This document shows positions 40,576 to 49,889 of a stretch of DNA of 64,000 nt, piece by piece. The translations under genes were made by a program, and so were the position numbers. Below the pieces are notes generated by a model, which saw nothing but the letters and a program-made list of their open reading frames with translations, ran no database searches and had not been told where the DNA came from. Positions within the stretch are counted from its first letter, which is position 1. Each line of letters opens with the position of its first letter. Source of the stretch: Rhodoglobus sp. (GTDB lineage Bacteria; Actinomycetota; Actinomycetes; Actinomycetales; Microbacteriaceae); NCBI GenBank assembly GCA_025463605.1, contig JAODAV010000003.1:56834-120833 (forward strand), in the 5' to 3' direction.

Positions 40576-41594
40576 GCCGCGCGGCTCCAGCCGATCGACG
40601 GCGCCACGTGCTCCGCGATGGCGGCTAGGAGGTGTGCGTTGTACTCCACCCCGAGCTGGTTGGGCACGGTGACGAGCAGGGTGTCGGCCTCACGCACGGC
40701 GGCATCCTTCGCGAGGTCCTCGGCGACGCGATCGGGCTCGCCGACGTAGCTCTTGCCGAACCGGGCGAGGCCGCCGTCGAGATGGCCGACCTGATCCTGG
40801 CTGTTGCGCTCGCCGCCGAAGTACCGCCGGTCGAGATCCGAGGTGAGAGGAAAGATGCTTCGGCTCACCGACACGCGGGGCTGGCGCTCGTGCCCTGCGG
40901 CTTTCCAGGCCTGGCGGTACACGGCGATCTGTTCGGCCTGCAGTTCGTCGAAAGGCACTCCCGTATCCTCCGTGAGCAGGGTCGAACTCATGAGGTTCAT
41001 GCCCTGCTCCCCCGCCCACTGGGCAGTGGCTCGCGTACCGGAACCCCACCAGATGCGGTCGAGGAGCCCCGGCGAGTGCGGCTGGATGGGCAGCAGTCCC
41101 GTCGAACGGCTCATCTGGGGATTGGGCGGAACGATGCCCGCCCCGGAAATAGCAGCTCGGAAGATCGCCGCCTTCGTTCGGGCGTCATCCGCGTCGGTGC
41201 CTCCCTCGTCGGGCACGTACCCAAAGGCCTCGTACCCCCTGAGCGCGGTCTCCGGTGACCCGCGGCTGATGCCGAGTTGCAGGCGTCCGTCGCTGATGAG
41301 GTCGGTCGCCGCCGCTTCCTCGGCCATGTAGAGGGGGTTCTCGTAGCGCATGTCGATGACCGCGGTGCCGATCTCGATGCGGCCCGTGCGGGCGGCGATC
41401 GCCGCGAGCAGGGGAAAGGGCGAAGCGAGCTGAGGCGCAAAGTGATGCACGCGAACAAACGCGCCGTCGATACCGAGTTCCTCGGCAGCGACAGCCAGGT
41501 CGATGGACTGCACGAGGGCATCACGCGCCGTTCGCGCCGTCGATCCCGCAACATCCTGGTAGTGCCCGAAGGAGAGAAAACCGATGCGCTTCAT
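40572..41594 (-). CDS. LLM class flavin-dependent oxidoreductase
   Basis: MKRIGFLSFGHYQDVAG...; GTAVIDMRYENPLYMAEEAAATDLISDGRLQLGISRGSPE. Confidence 0.92.
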   Translation of the reverse strand: MKRIGFLSFGHYQDVAGSTARTARDALVQSIDLAVAAEELGIDGAFVRVHHFAPQLASPFPLLAAIAARTGRIEIGTAVIDMRYENPLYMAEEAAATDLISDGRLQLGISRGSPETALRGYEAFGYVPDEGGTDADDARTKAAIFRAAISGAGIVPPNPQMSRSTGLLPIQPHSPGLLDRIWWGSGTRATAQWAGEQGMNLMSSTLLTEDTGVPFDELQAEQIAVYRQAWKAAGHERQPRVSVSRSIFPLTSDLDRRYFGGERNSQDQVGHLDGGLARFGKSYVGEPDRVAEDLAKDAAVREADTLLVTVPNQLGVEYNAHLLAAIAEHVAPSIGWSRAA

Positions 41595-41677
41595 AGTGCG
41601 TTCAGCGTAGGAGGGCAACGCCCTATTCCACTGTCAACCGGTTGAATGGCTTCAGTGCGCGGCCTAGCGTCAAAAAC

Positions 41678-41869
41678 ATGGAGAACGATCGCGACACCAA
41701 CGCCACGCCGGACCCCGACCTCGTCACCGAAGAAACACATCCGACGCAGGCGGATCCAACTCGAGAGCACTCGCTAGCCGATCAGGTCGAGAACGACATC
41801 GAGCCCGGGATCTTGGATGACGTGCTGCCAGAAGGCACTCGGGTCCAGGGGCACCCTCCGATGCCCTAG
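41678..41869 (+). CDS. Small acidic, low-complexity hypothetical protein
   Basis: MENDRDTNATPDPDLVTEETHPTQADPTREHSLADQVENDIEPGILDDVLPEGTRVQGHPPMP. Confidence 0.5.
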   Translation: MENDRDTNATPDPDLVTEETHPTQADPTREHSLADQVENDIEPGILDDVLPEGTRVQGHPPMP

Positions 41870-41878
41870 CATTAATCA

Positions 41879-42163
41879 ATGCGCAAGGAGTTCGCTCACG
41901 AGCCTGATGCCACGAGATACACCCTTCGCCTCGACGGCCAGCTCGCCGCAGTCGCCGACTATCGCGTCAATGGGAATTCGGTCGCGTTCACCCACACCTA
42001 CACCCAACCGCACTTGCGCGGGCACGGATACGCGCGCGAGGTGGTCGAGCACGCGATAGACGACGTCGAGAAGAATTCCGATCGTCGGGTGCTGCCGATG
42101 TGCTGGTATGTCGCCGAGTGGTTCGACGAGCATCCTGAGCGCAAGCGCCTGTTGACCAGATAG
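41879..42163 (+). CDS. Short GNAT (YjdJ-like) N-acetyltransferase
   Basis: GNSVAFTHTYTQPHLRGHGYAREVVEHAIDDV; CWYVAEWFDEHPE. Confidence 0.85.
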   Translation: MRKEFAHEPDATRYTLRLDGQLAAVADYRVNGNSVAFTHTYTQPHLRGHGYAREVVEHAIDDVEKNSDRRVLPMCWYVAEWFDEHPERKRLLTR

Positions 42164-42516
42164 CGTCCCGCCGCGCCCGCTAGCACGATCGGGGGTCGAA
42201 TCAACCCCTTGCCTGTTCGCCGTCGCCGGAGTGTGCTTGAGCAGAGCGAACGGGGCGATCATGCGTGCTTCTGCCGACCGAGATCCGCGGCACGGTCACG
42301 AGACATCCGTCGATCCGTCGCGCATCGGATCCGGTCTCGTGCAGGACGCCGACGGCGGGGACTCGAGTGTCGACCGCTCGGTGACCTCGAGAGACACCCT
42401 GATTCCGCCACACGTGCATGCACGACCGTCGCGCGGCACGCGCTCGCTTGCGACCCCCGGCCTTCGTGCGGACCTGCTCGAGAATCATCCTGAACGCGAC
42501 GAGAGGAGCAAGGATC

Positions 42517-42714
42517 ATGAGTGACCCCAAGAACATCGGATCCAGCACGGAAGCCGACGAGCGTGACCTGATCGACCAGCGCACGGATGCGGACAGCGGC
42601 GCGCTCGCTACCGATCCAGAGGGGCCCGGCATCGACGATGCGCGGGAAGAAGCGACTCCGGTCGAGGATTACCCCACCCAGTCCGAGATCGACGCGAGCA
42701 ACACCGAGTCGTAG
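42517..42714 (+). CDS. Small acidic, low-complexity hypothetical protein
   Basis: MSDPKNIGSSTEADERDLIDQRTDADSGALATDPEGPGIDDAREEATPVEDYPTQSEIDASNTES; good SD (GAGAGGAG). Confidence 0.55.
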   Translation: MSDPKNIGSSTEADERDLIDQRTDADSGALATDPEGPGIDDAREEATPVEDYPTQSEIDASNTES

Positions 42715-42730
42715 AGCTGAGCCGGGAGAC

Positions 42731-42756
42731 GAGCGGGGACCTCTCGGCCCCCGCTC
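42731..42756. terminator. Hairpin between convergent genes
   Basis: GAGCGGGG...CCCCGCTC 8-bp inverted repeat. Confidence 0.6.
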
Positions 42757-42763
42757 TCCACTG

Positions 42764-43285
42764 CTAGCGTCCGCGCTGAACGCGTCGGAAGAGAACCCCG
42801 GTCGCGATGAGAGCGACGCCGAACAGCACGATGATCACCGGGGCAAGAGCACCCAGCGAGAAGACGGCGATGAGGTGGAGCAGGAACAGCAGCCCGAGGA
42901 TCGTGGCGACGACGAACACGATCGCGGCGATGTTCGTGATCTCCTTGCCCACGTACAGCACGATCGCACCGACGAGGCCGCCGAGGCCGGCGAGAATCGC
43001 GGCGAAGGTGGTCACACCCGCCGGAAGACCCAGCCCGACGCCGACCAGGGCCAGAAGGAGCCATCCGAGGGCGCCCGCGAACAGTGCGATCTTGGCGACG
43101 GTGCTGTTCACGGCGCCCAGCGCGAGCACGACGAACGCGACAGCCATCGCGAGGTAGGCGAGCAGCGAGAGCCACGGCGCCGAGACTCCGAGGAGCGGCA
43201 CGAGCACGGCGAGTACGAACAGCGCGCCCGCCACGATGAGGATGATTCCGGCTAGTGATCGGCGAGAACGGGAAATGGCGGCCAT
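42764..43285 (-). CDS. Multi-pass hypothetical membrane protein
   Basis: MAAISRSRRSLAGIILIVAGALFVLAVLVPLLGV...; about five hydrophobic segments. Confidence 0.7.
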   Translation of the reverse strand: MAAISRSRRSLAGIILIVAGALFVLAVLVPLLGVSAPWLSLLAYLAMAVAFVVLALGAVNSTVAKIALFAGALGWLLLALVGVGLGLPAGVTTFAAILAGLGGLVGAIVLYVGKEITNIAAIVFVVATILGLLFLLHLIAVFSLGALAPVIIVLFGVALIATGVLFRRVQRGR

Positions 43286-43345
43286 TGACACTCCAGACGT
43301 CGGTTCGGGGCCCCAGTCTAGGGGTGGGCGACGCATGATTGGGGG

Positions 43346-45103
43346 ATGATCTTCACGCCTCCCCCCGCATTCACCACTCGCCCGACGCTGCGGGGCAACT
43401 TCGGAATGAGCGCATCTACGCACTGGCTGGCGACCGCCTCGGCGCAGGCCGTGCTCGAGCGCGGAGGCAACGCCTTCGATGCCGCGGTCGCAGCGGCTTT
43501 CGTGTTGCACGTCGTCGAACCGCACTTGAACGGTCCCGGCGGTGACATGGTCGGCATCTTCGCTGTTTCGGGCGGGCAGCCGACCGTGCTCATGGGCCAG
43601 GGACCGGCGCCCGCCGGCGCCACGATAGCCCACTATCGCGCCGCCGGATTGGAGCTGGTTCCGGGTGCGGGCGCGCTCGCCGCCGCGGTGCCGGGAGCGG
43701 TGGACGCCTGGCTCCTCCTTCTGCGGGATCACGGTTCGTGGGAGCTCGCGGACGTGCTCGCTTTCGCCATCGGGTATGCGCGGGACGGGCATCCTGTTCT
43801 CGCACGTGTCTGCGCGACCATCGCCGCGGTAGCCGACCTCTTCGTCGAGCACTGGCCATCGTCGGCGGAACTCTGGATGCCCGGCGGCCGGCCCCCGACG
43901 CCGGACTCGGTCATCGTCAACCTCCCGCTGGCCCGCACCTTCGAACGCCTGGCGTCCGCCGCGTCCGGCGCCACACGGGAGGCTCGCATCGACGCCGCTC
44001 GCGAGGAGTGGAGCACCGGGTTCGTCGCCGCGGCGATCGACGGATTCGTGCGCACACCGCACCGGCACTCGACCGGCGGCGATCATGCGGGCGTGCTCAA
44101 CGCCGACGACCTGGCCGTATTCCGGGCGAGCTTCGAGTCGCCCGTCACGAGCGAGTTCCGCGGTGTCACGATCGCGAAGTCGGGACCGTGGGGCCAGGGC
44201 CCGGCCCTGCTGCAGATGCTCGCGATGCTCGACGGCTTCGATGACCTCGATCCCAGTTCCGAGCTGGGCGCGCACACCATCCTCGAGGTCGAGAAGCTCG
44301 CGCTCGCCGATCGCGACGCCTACTTCGGTGACGGATCGGTGCCGCTCGACGTGCTGCTCTCCCCCGAGTACATTGCGGAGCGGCGGAGCCTCGTCACGGA
44401 TGCCGCCTCCCGCGAGTTCCGGCCGGGCACCGTTCCCGGCGTCGAGCCGTTCGCGCCGCCGCTCACCGTCGGGTCGAGCGGACTCGGGGAGCCGACGGTC
44501 GACGCGAGCGGCGTGACCACGGGCGACACGTGCCACCTCGACGTGATCGACCGCTGGGGCAACATCGTGTCGGCGACGCCCTCGGGCGGGTGGCTCCAAT
44601 CCTCCCCCGCGATCCCCGAGCTGGGCTTCAGCCTCGGCACGCGACTGCAGATGACGTGGCTCGTGCCGGGGTCGGCCTCATCGCTGCATCCCGGTCGGCG
44701 GCCACGAACCACCCTCACGCCCACGCTCGTGCTGGGCGATGGCCGACCGATCGTCGCACTCGGGTCGCCGGGCGGGGACCAGCAGGACCAGTGGCAGCTG
44801 CTCTACCTGTTGCGAACGATCGTCGGTGGATACAGCCCGCAGCAGGCGATCGACGCACCCGCCCTGCACACGACGTCATTTCCTGACTCGTTCTGGCCGC
44901 GCTCGTGGGAACCCGGGGGCGCCGTTGTCGAGGACCGCCTCGGCGACGCCGTCATCACGGCACTCGAGGGCCGCGGCCATCGCGTCACTCGCGCGGGCGA
45001 TTGGTCGCTCGGGCGCATCTCGGCAGTCGGAACGGACGGTGCCGGCTCCCTCTGGGCTGCGGCCAATCCGCGAGGCAACCAGGGGTACGCGGCCGGGCGC
45101 TAG
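43346..45103 (+). CDS. Gamma-glutamyltransferase family protein
   Basis: ATASAQAVLERGGNAFDAAVAAAFVLHVVEPHLNGPGGD; TGDTCHLDVIDRWGNIVSATPSGGW. Confidence 0.92.
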   Translation: MIFTPPPAFTTRPTLRGNFGMSASTHWLATASAQAVLERGGNAFDAAVAAAFVLHVVEPHLNGPGGDMVGIFAVSGGQPTVLMGQGPAPAGATIAHYRAAGLELVPGAGALAAAVPGAVDAWLLLLRDHGSWELADVLAFAIGYARDGHPVLARVCATIAAVADLFVEHWPSSAELWMPGGRPPTPDSVIVNLPLARTFERLASAASGATREARIDAAREEWSTGFVAAAIDGFVRTPHRHSTGGDHAGVLNADDLAVFRASFESPVTSEFRGVTIAKSGPWGQGPALLQMLAMLDGFDDLDPSSELGAHTILEVEKLALADRDAYFGDGSVPLDVLLSPEYIAERRSLVTDAASREFRPGTVPGVEPFAPPLTVGSSGLGEPTVDASGVTTGDTCHLDVIDRWGNIVSATPSGGWLQSSPAIPELGFSLGTRLQMTWLVPGSASSLHPGRRPRTTLTPTLVLGDGRPIVALGSPGGDQQDQWQLLYLLRTIVGGYSPQQAIDAPALHTTSFPDSFWPRSWEPGGAVVEDRLGDAVITALEGRGHRVTRAGDWSLGRISAVGTDGAGSLWAAANPRGNQGYAAGR

Positions 45104-45187
45104 AACGGCAAGGCCGGCGCCTGCTGTCCGTGGCCACTGGTAGCCTCCTCGCGTCGGAGCAGCCCCGGTGGTCAAGAAAGGTCGTGC

Positions 45188-48100
45188 ATGTTCGTTCGCG
45201 ATAGCGTCGTCTACTACAGCGCGAGCGATCTCACCAACGCCGTCAAGTGCGAGTGGTCGCTCATGCGGCGACTCGACGCGAAACTCGGCCGCATTCCCGC
45301 GGTCGAGGAACCCGAGGATGCGATGCTCGCGCGGGCGGGCATCCTCGGTGGTGAGCACGAAGCCCGGGCACTCGCGGGCTTTCTCGCCGAATACGGCACG
45401 CACACGCCCGGCAGTCCGGGCGGCGTCGCCATAATCGCAGAGCCACAGCCACGAGCCGACCCGACTGCGCTCGCAGCCGCCATGGAGGCTACCGTCGCCG
45501 CTCTCCGCGACGGGGCTCGCGTCGTGTTCCAGGGCACGTTCTTCGCAGACGGGTTCGTCGGATTCGCGGACTTCCTCATCCGTGCCGACAACGGCGGCGA
45601 ACCGGTCTACGAGGTCTACGACACGAAGCTCGCGCGAAAGGCGCGCATCACCGCGCTGCTCCAGGTCGCGGCGTATGCCGACCAGCTCGAGCGTCTGGGC
45701 ATCCCGATCGGGCCATCGGTGCACCTTCTCCTCGGGGACGGCACCACGTCCACGCACCGGCTCGCCGACATCTCCCCCGTCTTTCAGGATCGGGTTGCCC
45801 GGCTGCGCCACATGCTCGACGAGCGCGTTCGTGCCGCCGAGCCGCTGCCGTGGGGCATCGAGGGCTATGCGGCGTGCGGTCGATGTGCCGAATGTGCAGA
45901 GCAAGTGGCCGAGACCCGCGACGTGCTGCTCGTGGCGGGCATGCGCTCGACGCAGCGGGTTCGCCTGGCGGAAGCCGGCATCCGCACCATCGATGAACTC
46001 GCGGCAAGTGAAGGGGAGGTGGAGGGCATCGGCACCGCAGCGCTCGCCAAGCTGCGCGACCAGGCCCGCATGCAGTTGGCGGCGGTGCCCCACGCACCCG
46101 ACGAGCGGCCCGTCGTGAGTTTCCGTGTGCACGATCCTGCCGGACTGGCTGCGCTGCCCGAGCCCGATCCGGGCGACATCTTCTTCGACTTCGAGGGCGA
46201 CCCGCTGTGGACAGACGCCTCCGCGCGCGACTGGGGGCTCGAATACCTGTTCGGCGTCATCGACCACGATGGAGAGCGCGAGCACTTCCTCCCGTTCTGG
46301 GCCCACGACCGGGCGCAGGAGCGCCAGGCCCTCGTCGACTTTCTCGAATACGTGCGAGCGAGACGCCTCACGTATCCGAACATGCACATCTACCACTACG
46401 CCGACTACGAGCGCAGTCACCTGCAGGCCCTCTGCGCGCGCTACGGCACGGGAGAGACCGTGCTCGACGACCTCTTGCGGGAGCACGTGCTCGTCGATCT
46501 GTACCCGGTCGTCAAGCGCAGCATCCGTATCTCGGAAGGGTCGTACAGCCTCAAGAAGCTCGAGCCCCTCTACATGGGCGACGAATTGCGCGAGAGCTCG
46601 GTCACCAACGCGGCGGACTCGATCCAGGCCTATGTCGAGTACACGCTCCTGGTCGCCGCTGGACGGGCAGACGAAGCGAAGGTCGCCCTCGCCGAGATCG
46701 CCGACTACAACCGGTACGACTGCGTGTCCACGCTGCGCTTGAGGGACTGGCTGCTCGCGCGCGCCGACGAGGCCGGCGTGCCGCGCCGGGCGGTGCTTCC
46801 CGTCGAGCCCAGTGATGACAGCCAGCTCGATCGCGCCGAGGATGCTGTGCGCAACGAGCTGTACGCGCAGATCGACGGCGTTCCCGCGGCGCAGCGCAAC
46901 CCCGATGAGACTGCTCTTGCTCTTGCGGCCGCTGCGATCGAATACCACCGGCGTGAGGACAAGAGCTACTGGTGGGAGCACTTCAACCGCCACGTCGCCC
47001 CGCTGGAGGACTGGGCCGACCAGCGCGGAGTGCTCACGGTTGAGCAGGCAGAGGTCGTCACCGACTGGTCCCGCATGCCCAACGGGCGCATGGACCGCCG
47101 GGTGATTCGACTGCGCGGGCGCCTTGCCGCCGGCAGCAGGCTCGCCCCGGGAGACACCCCGCACACGATGTACGCCGAGCCCATCCCCGATGCCTGCGAT
47201 CCAGTGCCGTCGGGCCAGCGCAGCGAGCACGCCAGAAGCAGGGTGCTCGAGGTGAGCATGCGGGGCGACACTGCCGAAGTGCTGCTCGACGAAGGCACGG
47301 GCATGGGCAACGCCGGCTGGCCCATGTTGCCTGTGGCGCTCACGCCAGGTGCGCCGATTCCGACGAAGGCGCAGCGGCAGGCGATCCTCGAATGGGGTCG
47401 TGACATTGTGGATGCGCTGCCCCACTTGCCCGGCGGGGCGAGCCTCGACCTCCTTCGCCGAATCCCGCCGAGAATGCGCGAGGGGGGCCTGGTTCGCGGA
47501 GGCGACGATGCAGCAGCAATCGTCGACAGCATCCTTCGCCTCGATCGTTCTTACCTCGCGGTGCAGGGACCTCCCGGTTCGGGCAAGACCTATGTGGGCG
47601 CTCACGTGATCGCGGAGCTCGTGCGCAACCACGGGTGGCGGGTCGGCGTCGTGGCCCAATCCCACGAGGTCGTCGACAACCTGCTGCGTGGTGTCGTCTC
47701 GGCCGGCCTGCCGGTGGCACGAATCGCCAAGAAGGCCCCGTCGTCGGGGTATGCGGTGCCGCCCGATTGGGCGGTGCTCGACTCCCCTCAGGACTTCGTC
47801 GATCTCATCGAGGGCGGTCGCGAGCAGGGCTATGTGCTCGGCGGTACGGCGTGGGATTTCGCGAACGCCGCGAAGGTGCCCCGCGCCGAACTCGACCTGC
47901 TGGTGATCGACGAGGCCGGGCAGTTCTCCCTCGCCAACACGATCGCCGTCGGCATGGGCGCACGCAACCTACTCCTGCTGGGCGATCCGCAGCAGCTCCC
48001 CCAGGTCAGCCAGGGTCTCCACCCCGAGCCCGTCGACCGCTCAGCGCTGGGTTGGCTCTCACACGGGCACGACGTGCTGCCCGATGAGTTCGGCTACTTC

Positions 48101-48703
48101 CTCGCCACCAGCTGGAGGATGCACCCGGCGCTATGCGCCGCGGTCTCCGATCTCGCCTATGACAACCGCCTGCAATCGCGTGTGCCCGAAACCACCGATC
48201 GTCTGCTTTCAGGCGTCGTCCCCGGGTTGCACGCCGTGCCCGTCGCGCACGCCGGAAACTCGACAGAGTCGCCCGAGGAGGCCGAGCGCGTTGTCGCCCT
48301 TGTGCTCGCGCATCTCACCCATGAGTGGACCGACCCTTCCCTCGGTCGCGTACGGGATCCGCTGCGCCCGTCCGACATCATCGTCGTCGCGCCTTACAAC
48401 GCCCAGGTCGACCTGCTGCGTTCTGCGCTCGACGCCGCGGGACTCACGCAGACCCCGGTCGGAACGGTCGATCGCTTCCAGGGCCAGGAAGCAGTCGTGG
48501 CGATCGTGTCTCTCACCGCCTCGTCGGCCCTCGACGTGCCGCGCGGGATCAGCTTCCTCCTGCTGCGCAATCGGTTGAACGTGGCGATTTCCCGCGCGAA
48601 GTGGGCGGCGTACCTCGTGCACTCCCCCGCGCTGCGGGACTACCTGCCCGTCACCCCCGCGGGTCTCGCCGAGCTGAGCGGATTCATCCGGCTGGTCAGC
48701 TGA
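45188..48703 (+). CDS. TM0106-family RecB-like nuclease with RNase H-fold exonuclease segment and SF1 (Dna2/Upf1-like) helicase
   Basis: YEVYDTKLAR...LLQVAAYADQL nuclease core; CGRCAEC; FFDFEGDP exonuclease-like; VQGPPGSGKT and DEAGQF helicase motifs; C-terminal TVDRFQGQEAVVAIVSL and NRLNVAISRAK. Confidence 0.88.
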   Translation: MFVRDSVVYYSASDLTNAVKCEWSLMRRLDAKLGRIPAVEEPEDAMLARAGILGGEHEARALAGFLAEYGTHTPGSPGGVAIIAEPQPRADPTALAAAMEATVAALRDGARVVFQGTFFADGFVGFADFLIRADNGGEPVYEVYDTKLARKARITALLQVAAYADQLERLGIPIGPSVHLLLGDGTTSTHRLADISPVFQDRVARLRHMLDERVRAAEPLPWGIEGYAACGRCAECAEQVAETRDVLLVAGMRSTQRVRLAEAGIRTIDELAASEGEVEGIGTAALAKLRDQARMQLAAVPHAPDERPVVSFRVHDPAGLAALPEPDPGDIFFDFEGDPLWTDASARDWGLEYLFGVIDHDGEREHFLPFWAHDRAQERQALVDFLEYVRARRLTYPNMHIYHYADYERSHLQALCARYGTGETVLDDLLREHVLVDLYPVVKRSIRISEGSYSLKKLEPLYMGDELRESSVTNAADSIQAYVEYTLLVAAGRADEAKVALAEIADYNRYDCVSTLRLRDWLLARADEAGVPRRAVLPVEPSDDSQLDRAEDAVRNELYAQIDGVPAAQRNPDETALALAAAAIEYHRREDKSYWWEHFNRHVAPLEDWADQRGVLTVEQAEVVTDWSRMPNGRMDRRVIRLRGRLAAGSRLAPGDTPHTMYAEPIPDACDPVPSGQRSEHARSRVLEVSMRGDTAEVLLDEGTGMGNAGWPMLPVALTPGAPIPTKAQRQAILEWGRDIVDALPHLPGGASLDLLRRIPPRMREGGLVRGGDDAAAIVDSILRLDRSYLAVQGPPGSGKTYVGAHVIAELVRNHGWRVGVVAQSHEVVDNLLRGVVSAGLPVARIAKKAPSSGYAVPPDWAVLDSPQDFVDLIEGGREQGYVLGGTAWDFANAAKVPRAELDLLVIDEAGQFSLANTIAVGMGARNLLLLGDPQQLPQVSQGLHPEPVDRSALGWLSHGHDVLPDEFGYFLATSWRMHPALCAAVSDLAYDNRLQSRVPETTDRLLSGVVPGLHAVPVAHAGNSTESPEEAERVVALVLAHLTHEWTDPSLGRVRDPLRPSDIIVVAPYNAQVDLLRSALDAAGLTQTPVGTVDRFQGQEAVVAIVSLTASSALDVPRGISFLLLRNRLNVAISRAKWAAYLVHSPALRDYLPVTPAGLAELSGFIRLVS

Positions 48704-48747
48704 CGCTCGACGTGCGTCGTGACACCGGCTCGTCGTAGGGTCGAAGG

Positions 48748-49050
48748 GTGAGCGAATTCCGGGTGCGCAGGCGCGAGAGCCTCGAGGTGCTGCGCGCAGA
48801 GGCGTGCGAAGAGCTCGACACGGTCATCCGCGAGAGGCTGCGGTCCGGCGAAGATCCGTGGGCGTTCATGGAGGAGTTGCCGACCGTCGACGAACTCGTC
48901 GTCTACCTGCTTCGGGCCGACGCGATCGCTCTCAACGACGGAATCCAGCCGACACCCGCGCGCGAATACCGTGTGCTGCGCCAGATCGCGCTCGAGCATC
49001 CGGCACTCACGAGCACCGTCTGGCACCTCATCGGCCGGTTCGCCGCATAG
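48748..49050 (+). CDS. Hypothetical protein
   Basis: MSEFRVRRRESLEVLRAEACEELDTVIRERLRSGEDPWAFMEELPTVDELVVYLL; helical, 100 aa. Confidence 0.6.
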   Translation: MSEFRVRRRESLEVLRAEACEELDTVIRERLRSGEDPWAFMEELPTVDELVVYLLRADAIALNDGIQPTPAREYRVLRQIALEHPALTSTVWHLIGRFAA

Positions 49051-49065
49051 GTCCCAACCCGCCTG

Positions 49066-49791
49066 TCAGGCGGGAACGAACCACGGCGGGTAGACGACGA
49101 CCTTCGTGTCGCCGACGAGATCACGCACGCGCTCGCGCATGGGCTCGTTGGCTACGCCGACAAGCTGCACGGCGCTGAACGGGAATGAGTCCTTGGCGAG
49201 CGCTTCGGCACTGCGCAGCCCGTCGGCGTCGTGCAGGCCCACGAGCATCCTCTTGAACTCGTCGGGCGAACTCGCGAATCGTGTGAGGGAGCCCGCCGCA
49301 TCGCCGTCGGTGATGACGGCATCGTCGCCGAGTTGCTTCGCGGTGCTCACGAGCACGACGAAGTCGGAGGATGCGGATGCTCGCGCGGCAGCCGACCACC
49401 GGGTCTCGTCATGCGCTCCTCCCCTGAGGTCCTCCCAGAGGGCGGAGTCCGGGGAAAGATAGAAGGGCACGTACTCCGCGACGCTCTGGCCCGGGATCAC
49501 TTCGGCGCTGAGCCTCAATTCGCGAGTGAGGTCCGAACTCACATCCACCACCGGATTGGCGTCGGCACGCAGCTCCGCGGCGTCGAGAATCGCATCGAGA
49601 TTGCGCACGTGGGTGACGTGGTAGATGCGTTGTTCGCCGACGTTGATCGACTTGCGGGAGGTGGTGACGGTCGGCGTGCGCCGGGTGGGGGGGCTCGCGC
49701 CGACCCTGCTCAATCGCGGTCTTTCCGGCACCGATTTGGGGTAACAACTGTCGCAGAGTTCGCCTTCGAACCCATGGATGCACTCCGCCAC
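49066..49791 (-). CDS. DUF4433 (DarT-like) domain protein with N-terminal Cys motif
   Basis: CIHGFEGELCDSC then RIYHVTHVRNLDAILDAAELRADANP...VAEYVPFYLSPDSALWEDL; GTG start at 49791. Confidence 0.7.
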   Translation of the reverse strand: MAECIHGFEGELCDSCYPKSVPERPRLSRVGASPPTRRTPTVTTSRKSINVGEQRIYHVTHVRNLDAILDAAELRADANPVVDVSSDLTRELRLSAEVIPGQSVAEYVPFYLSPDSALWEDLRGGAHDETRWSAAARASASSDFVVLVSTAKQLGDDAVITDGDAAGSLTRFASSPDEFKRMLVGLHDADGLRSAEALAKDSFPFSAVQLVGVANEPMRERVRDLVGDTKVVVYPPWFVPA

Positions 49792-49889
49792 AGTTGATCC
49801 TTTCGCGGCGACCGAGATGGTCGCTACCCTTCTACGGTACGCGCAATTCACGGACGGGCGAGAACGATGGATGCGCCCGCCACCCAGAT

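Noticed and set aside
42261-42524. Possible 87-aa ORF (MRASADRDPRHGHETSVDPSRIG...) before the small acidic gene
   Set aside because: Codon pattern plausible, but no SD, no domain, and it overlaps 42517-42714; support too weak.
44876-47665. 929-aa antisense ORF opposite the RecB-like helicase
   Set aside because: High-GC shadow ORF; low-complexity, His/Arg-rich sequence with no recognisable domain, fully antisense to a well-supported gene.
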